From positions 74,179 through 138,178 of the forward strand of contig CAJTFL010000008.1 in the NCBI GenBank assembly GCA_910575565.1: a stretch of DNA of 64,000 nt. The letters run 5' to 3'. This document shows positions 35,500-44,404 of the stretch, in pieces. Under the pieces are notes generated by a model. It saw only the letters and a program-made list of their open reading frames with translations, did no database searches and was not told where the DNA came from. Within the stretch, counting starts at the first letter, position 1, and each line of letters begins with the position of its first letter. Made by a program: the position numbers and the translations under genes. This stretch comes from Lachnospiraceae bacterium (GTDB taxonomy: Bacteria > Bacillota > Clostridia > Lachnospirales > Lachnospiraceae).

Positions 35500-36960
35500 C
35501 TAGTCGCAATCTTGACCATGAATTTGACCACTAATCCGAGCGTAAAAGGCGGAAAGCCCCTCTAAATGTTTAAGTTTCGTATCCATGGACGGATGGACAT
35601 AACGGTTTAAGGTGATTTGTACGTCCGAATGGCCTAAAAGCTCGCTAAGGCTTTTTGCATCCGCCCCACCTTCGATACAGTTTGTGGAAAAAGTATGCCG
35701 AAGGGCATGAAAATTTTTGTTTTCAATGGCTGCTTCTTCTAAAATTTTCTTAAACTGGTTCTGCATTGTCCGTGGATCCACTGGCTGGTCTCCGCCAAAG
35801 ACATATTCCTTTTCTTTTGAATACTCTGAAAACAATTTGAACATTTCCGGTGGCAGCGGAATTTCCCGCCGGGAATGTACACTCTTCGGTGGTGCTTCCA
35901 ATAAAATTGTTTTTGTTTGGTGTCCATCCACGTAAAGCCGCTGCACGCTTCTGGCAATCAAGACAAACTGATTCTTCATATCGATATCCGTCCATTTCAA
36001 AGCGCACAATTCCCCCAATCGTAAGCCCGTATGCAAGCACAATAAAACCGCCGCCTTAAACCGATCCGTTTTATGATAAAGGGCAGCAAGCAGCCTGGAT
36101 TGCTCTTTTCTTGAAAAAACATTTATCAGCTTTTTCGGCAGATGAGCGGCAGGGCGTTTTAAAGATGGAATGAACACGGCATATTTTTCAGCAGCATACT
36201 TCAAGATTTGATTTAAGACACAATAAATACTTTTCCCTATGCTTTCTGATAATGCAGCAGAAACTTTTTCCTGGACAAAAGGGGATGTAAGTGCTGATAA
36301 TTCTGCGTTTTTAAATTGATTTTTCAAATAATTTCGGTAAATTATCTGGTATTTTACATATGTAGAAGGTTTTCTAAATGTTTTAACCATCGTTAACCAT
36401 TCCGAAGCAATTATAGAAAATTCCAAGATTTTTGTTGCTTTTCTTTCCTGCATTTCATATCCATCTCTTTTTTCTGTCATGCCTTCGCGATTTGAATTTC
36501 CTGTGCTGGCATTTCCTTCGTTAAAAATTATTCTGCCAGCAGTTGCTTCATTAGATATTTCTCTGCTAATATTCGCTTCATTAGATATTTCTCTGCTAAT
36601 ATCCGCTTCGTTAGATATTTCTCCGCCAACTTTTTCTTCATTAAAAATTTCTTCGCTAGTCTTTCCTTCTATATGCGTTTTATCCATATCATCTTTCAAA
36701 CCATCCCCATTTCCACTGCCTTTTCGCCTCCCCTGCCTCTTTTCTCGATTATTCGTTTTTGTCTCTGCATATTCGTTTTCTGCCTCATCCTCGTTAATGA
36801 GGTGATATTTCTTCACGATCAATTTTTCTTTTGCCTCCCCGTAACTTCTCCCATAAACCGACCGATATAGTTTCCTCCCTTCCTCCTTGCTATAAACCAG
36901 GTAACGCCCTTCCCAACGTCCATCCTTCCGCTTCCTGATGTTTTCTCCATGCCTTGCCAT
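35500..36960 (-). CDS. Tyrosine recombinase (invertase) of switch A
   Basis: 486 aa from the ATG at 36960 (ribosome site GGGAGAGG). The N-terminal MARHGENIRKRKDGRWEGRY is an AP2-like/arm-binding domain. A hydrophilic linker holds NEADISREIS-type repeats, and the core-binding and catalytic domains follow. The full catalytic set is present: R314 (TGLRLGEL), H418/R421 (HALRHTF), H444 (LGHSD) and nucleophile Y454 (LNRYVHPS). It lies wholly inside the 26-bp inverted repeats, so it travels with the segment and probably inverts it. It resembles phage/ICE integrases of Firmicutes, but no excisionase is seen. Confidence 0.88.
   Translation of the reverse strand: MARHGENIRKRKDGRWEGRYLVYSKEEGRKLYRSVYGRSYGEAKEKLIVKKYHLINEDEAENEYAETKTNNREKRQGRRKGSGNGDGLKDDMDKTHIEGKTSEEIFNEEKVGGEISNEADISREISNEANISREISNEATAGRIIFNEGNASTGNSNREGMTEKRDGYEMQERKATKILEFSIIASEWLTMVKTFRKPSTYVKYQIIYRNYLKNQFKNAELSALTSPFVQEKVSAALSESIGKSIYCVLNQILKYAAEKYAVFIPSLKRPAAHLPKKLINVFSRKEQSRLLAALYHKTDRFKAAVLLCLHTGLRLGELCALKWTDIDMKNQFVLIARSVQRLYVDGHQTKTILLEAPPKSVHSRREIPLPPEMFKLFSEYSKEKEYVFGGDQPVDPRTMQNQFKKILEEAAIENKNFHALRHTFSTNCIEGGADAKSLSELLGHSDVQITLNRYVHPSMDTKLKHLEGLSAFYARISGQIHGQDCD
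36510..36660 (-). repeat. Short coding repeats in the switch A recombinase linker
   Basis: Units related to CTTCATTAGATATTTCTCTG recur about every 33-36 bases, giving the peptide repeats SNEADISREI, SNEANISREI and SNEATAGRII. The corresponding linker of the switch B recombinase has different repeats (GESDYRESDYRESDG). Confidence 0.75.
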
Positions 36961-37132
36961 ACGATATCCTCTCCCTTTTCTTGGCACTGATTTTCGTAGA
37001 TACTAAGCCAGATGCCATGCATATACAAATATTTGTCCCGATTTTGACCCTTAATTTGACCCCAAAAGCCTTGGATTTTTCCTTTTCTTCCTTATTCTTC
37101 CCTAATTTTACAAAAAAACCGAAAAAAATAAG

Positions 37133-37161
37133 TAGCAATTCTCCAGGATATGTGGTAGAAT
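37133..37161 (+). promoter_or_regulatory. Outward promoter of switch A (ON orientation)
   Basis: TAGCAA (37133-37138), 17-base spacer, TAGAAT (37156-37161) with an extended -10 (TGG before it) and an A-rich run upstream. The same -35, spacing, extended -10 and following TACGTCA are present in switch B, while the spacer bases differ. It points right, 78 bases inside the right repeat. Confidence 0.7.
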
Positions 37162-37238
37162 TACGTCAATGTAGCCCTGTGGTTGTTTTTAGGGCAGGAA
37201 ATTACCTTTTTATGGAAACCAAACCGCTATATCCCCCT

Positions 37239-37264
37239 TCGCAGATTCGGGGAATCCACGAAAT
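37239..37264 (-). repeat. Right 26-bp inverted repeat (IRR) of switch A
   Basis: Exact reverse complement of 35255-35280 over 26 bases. The sequence further out differs, so 26 bp is the full identity. Confidence 0.9.
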
Positions 37265-37297
37265 CAGGAGGGGGAAGCAATAAGGGATATTATATAC

Positions 37298-37315
37298 AAA
37301 TAATTAAAATTATTT
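37298..37315. promoter_or_regulatory. 18-bp palindrome just outside IRR of switch A
   Basis: AAATAATT-AA-AATTATTT is a perfect dyad, 34 bases past the repeat, in the leader of the polysaccharide transcript. A closely related version follows IRR of switch B (61353-61370). Possible operator. The stretch 36961-37466 otherwise holds only the recombinase leader, the promoter and the repeat. Confidence 0.5.
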
Positions 37316-37466
37316 AGAATATAATGCGATTTGTCGCCGGTATCAGCGTACAAATGCCAGCATATACCCGTTTTGTTATTAGCATACATCTATTTTACTA
37401 AAGATCTGGGAAAAAGCCTAATGGGAAAAGAAAAAAGCCATGAATTTTGGAAGGAGGGACAGGATC

Positions 37467-38738
37467 ATGAAGGAACAGAATTTCCAAGAGGAACACTTGC
37501 ACCAAAATCCGAACCCAAATCCGAACCAAGATCCAAACCAAGATCCAAATCAAAGCCAAGGTCTGGGCTTAAACCAAATCGAAAGATTTATTAACACCCA
37601 GGTAGTCAGCCGGGGGCTGGATGAGCGGACAGCTAAGGCTTACCGGTTGGATTTGGAACAGTTTTATTTATGGCTGGGTGCGCAGGGAGAAGATGGGAAC
37701 AGACAGTTCGATCAGGTTTTAACTGCTGTGGGAACGGCGGATAAACAGCCTTTTTTAATAGTGAATTTAGGAAAAACGGCGGGTGGGGAAAAGCAGGCGG
37801 GGTTAGGAAGGCAAACGGAGTCGGGAGAGCAGATAGGATTAGGGGAACAGACGGAGTTAGGAAAGCGGACAAGATTAGGGAAACAGGCGGAGCTGGGAAA
37901 GCAGATAGGATTAGGGGAACAGGCGGAGCTGGGAAAGCAGATAGGATTAGGGGAACAGGCGGAGCTGGGAAAGCAGATAGGATTAGGGGAACAGGCGGAG
38001 CTGGGAAAACCGATAGGGTTAGGGGAACAGGCAGAGTTGCGAAAGCAGGCAGATCCGGAAAAGGGTAAGTTTGCAGAATGGATGGAAGCTTATTTAAAGT
38101 ATCTGGCAGAAGAGAAAAAGCTGCGCTTTTCTACAGTCAGCAGAAAGCAAAGGGTATTTCGTTACTATCTGTCCTATTTGGCAAGTCAGGGAATCGTGAA
38201 AGAGTACAGACCCTTAAAGCAGGTTAAACGGTCTAAGGAGGGGTTAGGCAGCGAGTATTTAACGAAAAAGGAGATTGACTTGTTTTTTCAGGCAATCCAA
38301 CAGGAGTATAAGGAACTGGACAGCGATTTCCGCAAGCGTGTTTGTTTGCGGGATCAGGTGATGATGGAATTGCTTTTTTACCACAGGATCGAAATTAGTG
38401 AATTGCTGCGCCTGGAGGTATCCGATTATAATCCCAGGACGGCAGTCCTTACTGTGCCGCGCAAGCGGGAAAAGGAGCGGATGGTTTACCTGTTTTCTAA
38501 GGCACTGCAGGGGCAGATGGCACGGTGGCTGGAAGAGCATGAGTATTTTGAGCATGACGGGGCATACCGGAACAGGATGTTTTTGTCTAAGCTGGGGAAG
38601 CCTCTTTCGATGAAGATGGTGGTAAATATATTTGATAAATACCGGGTGCGGGCGGGGATTGAAAAAATGTGCACGCCGAAGGATTTGAAAAATAGTTTGG
38701 GGAGGTATGCGGAGGAAGTGGTGAGGGAGATGGGGTGA
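37467..38738 (+). CDS. Tyrosine-recombinase-like protein without catalytic residues, first gene of polysaccharide locus A
   Basis: 423 aa from the ATG at 37467 (GGAGGG eight bases upstream; ATG at 37440 lacks a site). The N-terminus has NP/NQDP repeats, then a SAM-like core-binding domain (QIERFINTQVVSRGLDERTA). A 36-bp-repeat linker (GEQAELGKQIGL units) follows, with the second half of the core-binding domain and a catalytic-type fold. The first active-site Arg is replaced (HRIEISELL against TGLRxSEL) and the HxxR box reads KDLK. The protein ends at VVREMG, before the LGH box and the Tyr. The twin at 61708 has the same losses and end, so this looks like a maintained non-catalytic form, possibly a DNA-binding regulator. 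Confidence 0.78.
   Translation: MKEQNFQEEHLHQNPNPNPNQDPNQDPNQSQGLGLNQIERFINTQVVSRGLDERTAKAYRLDLEQFYLWLGAQGEDGNRQFDQVLTAVGTADKQPFLIVNLGKTAGGEKQAGLGRQTESGEQIGLGEQTELGKRTRLGKQAELGKQIGLGEQAELGKQIGLGEQAELGKQIGLGEQAELGKPIGLGEQAELRKQADPEKGKFAEWMEAYLKYLAEEKKLRFSTVSRKQRVFRYYLSYLASQGIVKEYRPLKQVKRSKEGLGSEYLTKKEIDLFFQAIQQEYKELDSDFRKRVCLRDQVMMELLFYHRIEISELLRLEVSDYNPRTAVLTVPRKREKERMVYLFSKALQGQMARWLEEHEYFEHDGAYRNRMFLSKLGKPLSMKMVVNIFDKYRVRAGIEKMCTPKDLKNSLGRYAEEVVREMG
37884..38027 (+). repeat. 36-bp tandem repeats in the recombinase-like gene
   Basis: CAGGCGGAGCTGGGAAA recurs at 37884, 37920, 37956 and 37992, period 36, the first three identical, with decayed half units on either side from about 37795. They keep the reading frame. 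Confidence 0.9.
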
Positions 38739-38779
38739 ACAGAATGGATGAAATGGAATTTTCATAGGGAGTATAACGA

Positions 38780-40069
38780 ATGAGAAGTGATGAAATGTAT
38801 GATAATCAAAGGAAAAATCTGTTGATATACGCTCATTATTATAGTCCTGACATAGCATCTACCGGACAAATATTACAGGAATTAGCAGAAGGAATATTAC
38901 AGCAATTTAATATCACGGTAATTTGCGTAGTGCCTTCCTATTTAGGTGTAGTGGAGGAAAAATATAAAGCTAGGCAATTTTACGAAGAGAATATTAATGG
39001 TGTAGATGTTATACGGGTAAGAGTTCCTGAATTTGATAAGTCAAATAAGATTAGTCGAATAAATAATATTCTTGCATATTTTTGGGGAGCGAAAAAGGCA
39101 ACAAAAATAGCTAAACCGGCAGATTATGTACTATCCATTTCACAGCCACCTATTCTTGGTGGGTTACTTGGCGTATATGGAAAACGAAAAAAGAAGGCTA
39201 AATTTATCTATAATATACAAGATTTTAATCCTGAGCAAGTGTTAGCAGTGCATTATAGCAAAAATAAATTTTTAAGCAACATTATGATGGTTTTAGATAA
39301 ATATAGTTGTAAAAAAAGTGATCTGATTATTACTGTTGGTCGAGATCTGGTAGAAACTGTGCATAAGCGTTTTGATGGAAAGAAAGTGCCAAAAGTAATA
39401 ATGATAAATAATTGGATTAATGAACATGAAATATATCCTTTAGATGAAAAATATCCTAAAGTAGAAAAATTTAAAGAAAAATATGGTTTGGCTAATAAAT
39501 TTATTATCATGTATTCTGGTAATCTGGGACTTTACTATGATCTTGAAAATCTTTTGAAAGTAGTCAAAAAATTTAAACCGGGAACAAAAACTTCTGATGG
39601 AAGAGAAGTTATATTTGCATTTGTGGGTGAAGGTTCGATGCTAGGCAAATTGATTAAATATAAAGAAAAGCATCATATGGAAAATGTAGTTTTTATTCCT
39701 TATCAGGATAAATCAGAGTTGATTTATAGCTTAAATGCAGGAAATGTTCATTGGGTAGTAAGTGCAAGGGGAATTAAAGGTGTGAGTTGCCCGTCAAAAT
39801 ATTATGGAGTGGCTGCAGCTGCGAAACCGTGTCTTTCTGTATTGGAAGAGGGATCAGAGATACGATGTATTATTGAAGAAACAAAAGGTGGTTTGTGTAC
39901 TGATCCAGGTGATTATGCAGGCGTAGAAGGAAATATAAAATGGTTTATTTGTCATGCTGATAGTAATGAAATTACAGAAATGGGAAAAAGAAGCCGAGAA
40001 AATTTGCTGATTAATTTAAGCAAAAGCGTAAGCATAGAAAAGTATGCAGAAGAGATATTAAAATTATGA
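38780..40069 (+). CDS. Glycosyltransferase family 4 (WbuB-like)
   Basis: 429 aa. A GT-B fold enzyme: the N-terminal acceptor domain starts LLIYAHYYSPDIASTGQILQ, and the C-terminal nucleotide-sugar domain has IIMYSGNLGLYYDLENLL, FVGEGSMLGKLIKY, FIPYQDKSELIYSLNAGNVH and the acidic region around SCPSKYYGVAAAAKP. It resembles WbuB-type transferases that add an N-acetyl-sugar to a lipid-linked acceptor. It begins the AT-rich part of the polysaccharide operon. Confidence 0.85.
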   Translation: MRSDEMYDNQRKNLLIYAHYYSPDIASTGQILQELAEGILQQFNITVICVVPSYLGVVEEKYKARQFYEENINGVDVIRVRVPEFDKSNKISRINNILAYFWGAKKATKIAKPADYVLSISQPPILGGLLGVYGKRKKKAKFIYNIQDFNPEQVLAVHYSKNKFLSNIMMVLDKYSCKKSDLIITVGRDLVETVHKRFDGKKVPKVIMINNWINEHEIYPLDEKYPKVEKFKEKYGLANKFIIMYSGNLGLYYDLENLLKVVKKFKPGTKTSDGREVIFAFVGEGSMLGKLIKYKEKHHMENVVFIPYQDKSELIYSLNAGNVHWVVSARGIKGVSCPSKYYGVAAAAKPCLSVLEEGSEIRCIIEETKGGLCTDPGDYAGVEGNIKWFICHADSNEITEMGKRSRENLLINLSKSVSIEKYAEEILKL

Positions 40070-40080
40070 GGTAAAATATA

Positions 40081-40656
40081 GTGAATAGCAATTGGTTTAA
40101 GTTGATAATGAAAATAACGAGTATTAAATATGGTAAAAATCTTTTGCTAAAAGGAATGCCTATTATTTTTAATAAACATGGAGCACGGATTGAAATTGGT
40201 GATAATGTTACAATCAAAAGCAGTTTTCTCAGTAATTTAGTTGGTTTATATAATAGGACGATTATTGTGACAAGAGTTTCAGCAGCAGAGGTTATTATTG
40301 GCAATAACGTGGGGATTTCTGGAACAACTATTTATGCTCGGAAGAGAATAGAAATAGGTGACAATACTGCTATTGGCGGAAACTGTAAAATTCTAGACAA
40401 TGATTTTCATCCACTTGATGTAGAAAATAGATTAAAGTTAATGAAAAATGTGCATGGCGGAGATAGTGATTTAGTACCAAGTAAGGAAGTAAAGATAGGG
40501 AAAAATTGTTTTATTGGATGTAACAGTATAATTCTTAAAGGAACAGTATTAGGAGAGGGCTGCGTTGTGGGGGCTGGGGCCGTAGTTGCCGGAAAATTTG
40601 AGGATAATTGTGTGATTGTTGGAAATCCGGCAAAGGTGATCAGGAGATTAAAATGA
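40081..40656 (+). CDS. Left-handed beta-helix acyltransferase (hexapeptide repeat)
   Basis: 191 aa with a GTG start. Repeated [LIV]GxxxxI units (IEIGDNVTIKSS, VIIGNNVGISGT, IEIGDNTAIGGN, VKIGKNCFIGCN, GCVVGAGAVVAGKF, NCVIVGNPAKVIRRL) form the trimeric beta-helix of maltose/galactoside-acetyltransferase-like enzymes. The catalytic His is probably the one in DNDFHPLD. Likely acetylates a sugar of the polysaccharide. Its TGA overlaps the next ATG. Confidence 0.85.
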   Translation: MNSNWFKLIMKITSIKYGKNLLLKGMPIIFNKHGARIEIGDNVTIKSSFLSNLVGLYNRTIIVTRVSAAEVIIGNNVGISGTTIYARKRIEIGDNTAIGGNCKILDNDFHPLDVENRLKLMKNVHGGDSDLVPSKEVKIGKNCFIGCNSIILKGTVLGEGCVVGAGAVVAGKFEDNCVIVGNPAKVIRRLK

Positions 40657-41486
40657 ATTTTTTGGAGTTAAAGGAAGCCATATTGTTTAAAATAAGGACA
40701 AATAAGATTGTAAGAATTTTAGTATATCCATTTATAAATTATCGACGTATTTCGGATAAACAAAAGTACAAGTTGACTTTAGACGCAATGTATATAAGAA
40801 CGTTAAAAAATACAAAGAAAGGTAAGAGATGTTTTATTGTTGGGAATGGGCCAAGTTTAACAGTTGAAGATCTAAATAAATTGAAAGAGGAAGATACATT
40901 TGCGTTTAATAGAATCTACTATATTTTTGACAAAACGGAATGGCGTCCTACATATTATATGTGTGTGGATACAGGCGTTCTGGGAATGAATTTGCCAGAA
41001 ATTGAAAAGTTGAATCTTCCGAATATTATTTTATCTAATATTGCGAGATATTCTGTGAAGACACAAACAGAGAATATTCATTATTTATATGATTATTCTA
41101 AATTTAAAATTAATCGATGGGGATTTGATCCTCCTTATATTAGTGAAGATGTAAGTGAACATTTTTGCTTTTGCTTTACGGTGACTTTTGATGCAATACA
41201 ATTGGCAATCTACATGGGATATTCAGAAATATATTTATTAGGGGTTGATCATAACTACTCAGTAAAAGTCAATGCAAAAGGCCGTATAACGAGAGATGGA
41301 TCGATAAAAGATTATTTTGATGGGCTTGAAAAAACAGCAATAACAGCGATGAATTATGAAGCTACAACTGCTGCCTTTAAAGAAGCAAAGAAATACTGTG
41401 ATAGTCATGGGATTGTTATCCGTAATGCTACCCGTGGAGGAAAATTGGAAGTGTTTACCAGGACTGATTTTGATACATTGTTTTAA
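40653..41486 (+). CDS. DUF115/GT42-like protein (possible CMP-sugar transferase)
   Basis: 277 aa from the ATG at 40653 (ATGA overlap with the acyltransferase). The key motif CFIVGNGPSLTVEDLNKL with FAFNRIYYIFDKTEWRPTYY is shared by DUF115/MptE-like proteins and by the GNGPSL loop of GT42 sialyltransferases that bind CMP-sugars. Downstream stretches FCFCFTVTFDAIQLAIYMGY and IYLLGVDHNY fit the same fold. Because the locus also makes a CMP-activated sugar (43.7-46.5 kb), a role as its transferase is a reasonable inference, not a certainty. Confidence 0.6.
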   Translation: MNFLELKEAILFKIRTNKIVRILVYPFINYRRISDKQKYKLTLDAMYIRTLKNTKKGKRCFIVGNGPSLTVEDLNKLKEEDTFAFNRIYYIFDKTEWRPTYYMCVDTGVLGMNLPEIEKLNLPNIILSNIARYSVKTQTENIHYLYDYSKFKINRWGFDPPYISEDVSEHFCFCFTVTFDAIQLAIYMGYSEIYLLGVDHNYSVKVNAKGRITRDGSIKDYFDGLEKTAITAMNYEATTAAFKEAKKYCDSHGIVIRNATRGGKLEVFTRTDFDTLF

Positions 41487-41500
41487 TAGATGGAGAGTGT

Positions 41501-42334
41501 ATGGATAGGATCACAATAGTGACAGTTTGCTATAATGCAGAGAATATAATTGCTAAAACAATGAGGTCTGTTTTAGGACAAACTTATAGTAGTATTGAAT
41601 ATTTAATAATCGATGGAAAGTCTAAGGATAGAACGTTGCAGGAAATTGAAAATTGTAAAATTAAATATTTACATAATGCAATTGATCTAAAGGTTATTTC
41701 TGAAGAAGATAATGGCATATACGATGCAATGAATAAAGGCATCGATCGGGCTACGGGAAAATGGTTATTGTTTATGAATGCAGGCGATTCGTTTTATGAT
41801 ATGGATGTAATTAGCCGTGTGTTTGAAAATTACGCTTATAAAGGTATAGATGCTGTTTATGGGGATACAGTTCGAATTTATGGCAATAAGCACATCCTTG
41901 TTAAAGGACATGAGCTGGAAACAATAAAGGATGGCTTTCCGTTACCGTTCTGTCATCAATCGATTTTTGTAAGAACAGAAATTTTAAAAAAGATGAAATT
42001 TGATTTGCAATATAAACAAGCAGCAGATTATAAATTCTTTTGTTTATTTTGTTTAGATAATAAAATTGCAAGATACTGTCCTATTGTTATTTCAAATTAT
42101 TTGATGGGAGGAATATCAGAAAGGAATACTGTAAGGCATTTAGAAGAAAAAATTTCAATTCGTGAGGAGCTTGGATTGGAAAAATTTAATTTTATTAAGA
42201 AGAAATATTTAGTATATAGATTATCTATAAGGCAAATGATAAAAAAATTCTTTCCTAAGCTACTGATTAATTGGATTGCTGAAAAGAAGGTATACAATGA
42301 AAATAAAAAAAATATCGGGAATAGCGGCAATTGA
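41501..42334 (+). CDS. Glycosyltransferase family 2
   Basis: 277 aa. A GT-A fold: TIVTVCYNAENIIAKTMRSV at the N-terminus, IIDGKSKDRTLQEI, EEDNGIYDAMNKGIDRATGK and the DXD-like acidic motif in LLFMNAGDSF, then YGDTVRIYG and PFCHQSIFVR. It resembles WcaA/CpsI-type transferases. It overlaps the polymerase gene by 38 bases. Confidence 0.9.
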   Translation: MDRITIVTVCYNAENIIAKTMRSVLGQTYSSIEYLIIDGKSKDRTLQEIENCKIKYLHNAIDLKVISEEDNGIYDAMNKGIDRATGKWLLFMNAGDSFYDMDVISRVFENYAYKGIDAVYGDTVRIYGNKHILVKGHELETIKDGFPLPFCHQSIFVRTEILKKMKFDLQYKQAADYKFFCLFCLDNKIARYCPIVISNYLMGGISERNTVRHLEEKISIREELGLEKFNFIKKKYLVYRLSIRQMIKKFFPKLLINWIAEKKVYNENKKNIGNSGN

Positions 42335-43508
42335 GGAAATCTATCTGTTTTTTTTAGGCTTTATTGGCTTTTCGCGGATGAGTCAATATGTAATATTTAG
42401 TATCCTGCATTTGCCATTTTACTTGATAGAAATTTTTTTTATGCCATTTTTAATTTATACATGGCCTGAATATATAAATTACTTGCAAAAAATTATAAAG
42501 AAAAAAAAGTTTGTTTTTTGGACAATGCTTATTGCTTATGATATTGCTATGGGAATTGTATATACATTTGATCCAATTAATACGATTACAATGAGTCGAT
42601 CTTTAGTATATATTATTTTAATTGCTTTAATATTTGAAGAGAAAAAGTCCTTTTCAGTGGAAAAAATGTTTATAGTATCTTTGGCATCAATGTTGGGGGA
42701 ACTATTTTATGGAATAAAGTATTCTGGATCAGATATTGCTTCTATTAATACAACGTGTTTAGCTATAATGGTATTAATACCAATGATAAAAAAGAACTAT
42801 GTAATGTTTGTTATATGTTCAATATTGGGGCTAATTATTTCAATAAATAGTGGATATAGAATAGGAATAATTGTATTAATTTTAATAGTATTAGAATCAA
42901 TTATATGGATGGTTATGTCGAATGAAAAAAAGAATAAGATTACAATAATTGGAAAAATGATAATTCCTATTGTTGCAATTATGGCAGTGGGATTTATTGT
43001 TATAAATTATGATGCATTAATTGAATTTTCAGCAAATGTTTTAGGAACAAGCCAGTATGCTGTATATAGAGTAACCAAAAGGCTCGAAGGGTTATTCAAG
43101 ATGGATTTTGATATGAGCAGAGAAGCCGAACGGTTTGAAATGTTTAGCGTAGCTTTAACCTCATTTTTGCCTAGGGTAATTCCCAGAGGATTGGTTGGAA
43201 AAAGTATAGGTACACTTGGAGCATATTTTGATGTGCCGATTACCTATTTATATGATGCTTTTGGCTCGTTCGCATCAATTGGTATTGTGCTTGTCTGTTG
43301 TAAGAAAGGACTTAATTGCTTTTTGGGAGCATTTAAAAGAGATAAAGAGGATTATTTTGTATTAGCCGGATTAATGTTTCCTGTATTATTATTATGTTTA
43401 GTTGTAAATGGCAGCTTTTTATATATTACTTTTCAATGTATAACCACAGGAATTATTGTGGGAGAATGGTTTGCATATAAATCACATAAATTTAGAAAAA
43501 GTACTTAG
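42297..43508 (+). CDS. Wzy-like polysaccharide polymerase / O-antigen ligase-type membrane protein
   Basis: 403 aa from the ATG at 42297, inside the end of the GT2 gene. About ten membrane helices and a large loop near residues 260-300 (RVTKRLEGLFKMDFDMSREAERFEM) fit Wzy polymerases, which are poorly conserved in sequence. Context between transferases and flippase supports this: it would join repeat units outside the membrane. Confidence 0.65.
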   Translation: MKIKKISGIAAIEEIYLFFLGFIGFSRMSQYVIFSILHLPFYLIEIFFMPFLIYTWPEYINYLQKIIKKKKFVFWTMLIAYDIAMGIVYTFDPINTITMSRSLVYIILIALIFEEKKSFSVEKMFIVSLASMLGELFYGIKYSGSDIASINTTCLAIMVLIPMIKKNYVMFVICSILGLIISINSGYRIGIIVLILIVLESIIWMVMSNEKKNKITIIGKMIIPIVAIMAVGFIVINYDALIEFSANVLGTSQYAVYRVTKRLEGLFKMDFDMSREAERFEMFSVALTSFLPRVIPRGLVGKSIGTLGAYFDVPITYLYDAFGSFASIGIVLVCCKKGLNCFLGAFKRDKEDYFVLAGLMFPVLLLCLVVNGSFLYITFQCITTGIIVGEWFAYKSHKFRKST

Positions 43509-43740
43509 TTATTCGTTCTGGGGGTTAAAAACGTAGAAAAATATTGGAAGGTATTGATAATATAAGTATTATTAATTGTTCAAGCCGTTATTATGATATA
43601 TACGCCAATATGGTATGCAAAGTTTGGAATTATGGTGGTTTTGCCGATACTAAACTAGGGTGGATTAGGGAGGTATTCAAGGGGTTTTTAGGAAGAATTA
43701 GCTGAAAGAGGTTGATTATAGCAAAGGAGATTATTAAATA
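43509..43740 (+). other. Intergenic remnant inside polysaccharide locus A
   Basis: 232 bases. One frame reads INCSSRYYDIYANMVCKVWN and continues to FLGRIS before a stop at about 43706. It looks like the C-terminal tail of a lost gene of the locus, which I cannot name. There is no complete gene. Confidence 0.3.
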
Positions 43741-44385
43741 ATGAAAATTACAGCGATTATGCCAATAAAACTGCAAAATGAAAGATGCCCTGGTAAGAAT
43801 ATCAGAATACTTGGAACTAAGCCGTTGTTGCAGTATGAATTAGACAATTTGAAGGAAACAGAGCTTTGCGATAGCATTAGCGTGTATTGTAGTGATGAAG
43901 CGGTTATTCCTTATTTGCCGGAGAATGTGAATTTTATTCAGCGACCAGTTTTTTTAGATCTTCCAATATCAAATTTTAACCAGATTTTTGATAGTTTTAT
44001 CCGTATAGTAAAAGCTGATATTTATGTTTATGCTCATGCAACAGCTCCCTTTATTACAGTAGAGACAATGAAGCAGTGTATCAATGCAGTTAAATCTGGA
44101 AAATATGATTCGGCTTTCTGTGCGGTTAAACTGCAAGATTATCTATGGCAGGATGGTAAGCCTTTAAATTTTGATGCCTCAAATCTTCCCAGGACACAAG
44201 ACTTAAAACCAATTTATCAGGAAACATCCGGTATATACGTATTTACAAGGAGCGTTTATGAAAAATACAGACGCAGAATTGGAAAAGAACCATTTATTAA
44301 AGAACTTTCTGTTAAGGAAGCCATTGATATTGATAATCCAGAGGATTTTGATTTGGCTGAAGCATTAGTAAATATTGTATTATAA
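43741..44385 (+). CDS. Acylneuraminate/KDO-type cytidylyltransferase
   Basis: 214 aa. Opens MKITAIMPIKLQNERCPGKN, the nucleotide-binding signature of CMP-sugar synthetases, with YVYAHATAPFITVETM and IDNPEDFDLAEALV at the metal/ligand sites. It transfers CMP from CTP to the anomeric oxygen of a 2-keto sugar acid. The next two genes (aldolase-type enzyme and KdsC-like phosphatase) complete a possible pathway. No NeuB or KdsA homologue is in view. Confidence 0.82.
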   Translation: MKITAIMPIKLQNERCPGKNIRILGTKPLLQYELDNLKETELCDSISVYCSDEAVIPYLPENVNFIQRPVFLDLPISNFNQIFDSFIRIVKADIYVYAHATAPFITVETMKQCINAVKSGKYDSAFCAVKLQDYLWQDGKPLNFDASNLPRTQDLKPIYQETSGIYVFTRSVYEKYRRRIGKEPFIKELSVKEAIDIDNPEDFDLAEALVNIVL

Positions 44386-44404
44386 GAGAAAAGAGGAATT
44401 ATTA

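Larger units (their letters stand above)
35255..37264. other. Putative invertible segment A (2,010 bp) with resident recombinase and outward promoter
   Basis: Bounded by perfect 26-bp inverted repeats at 35255 and 37239. It contains one recombinase gene (minus strand) and a promoter at 37133-37161 that reads rightward out of the segment into the recombinase-like gene and polysaccharide operon. A second, homologous segment of 2,008 bp at 59312-61319 is in the opposite orientation. Between the recombinase stop and IRL (35281-35499) no gene is seen. Inversion is inferred; the assembly shows only one orientation. Confidence 0.8.

Noticed and set aside
37297..37325. Promoter with TATAAT at 37320 outside the right repeat of switch A
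   Set aside because: No acceptable -35, the -10 is not conserved after switch B, and a fixed promoter there would defeat the switch. Not excluded experimentally.
37467..38738. Ordinary active XerC/XerD recombinase
   Set aside because: It lacks the first Arg, both residues of HxxR, the LGH box and the Tyr, and the twin at 61708 lacks the same ones.
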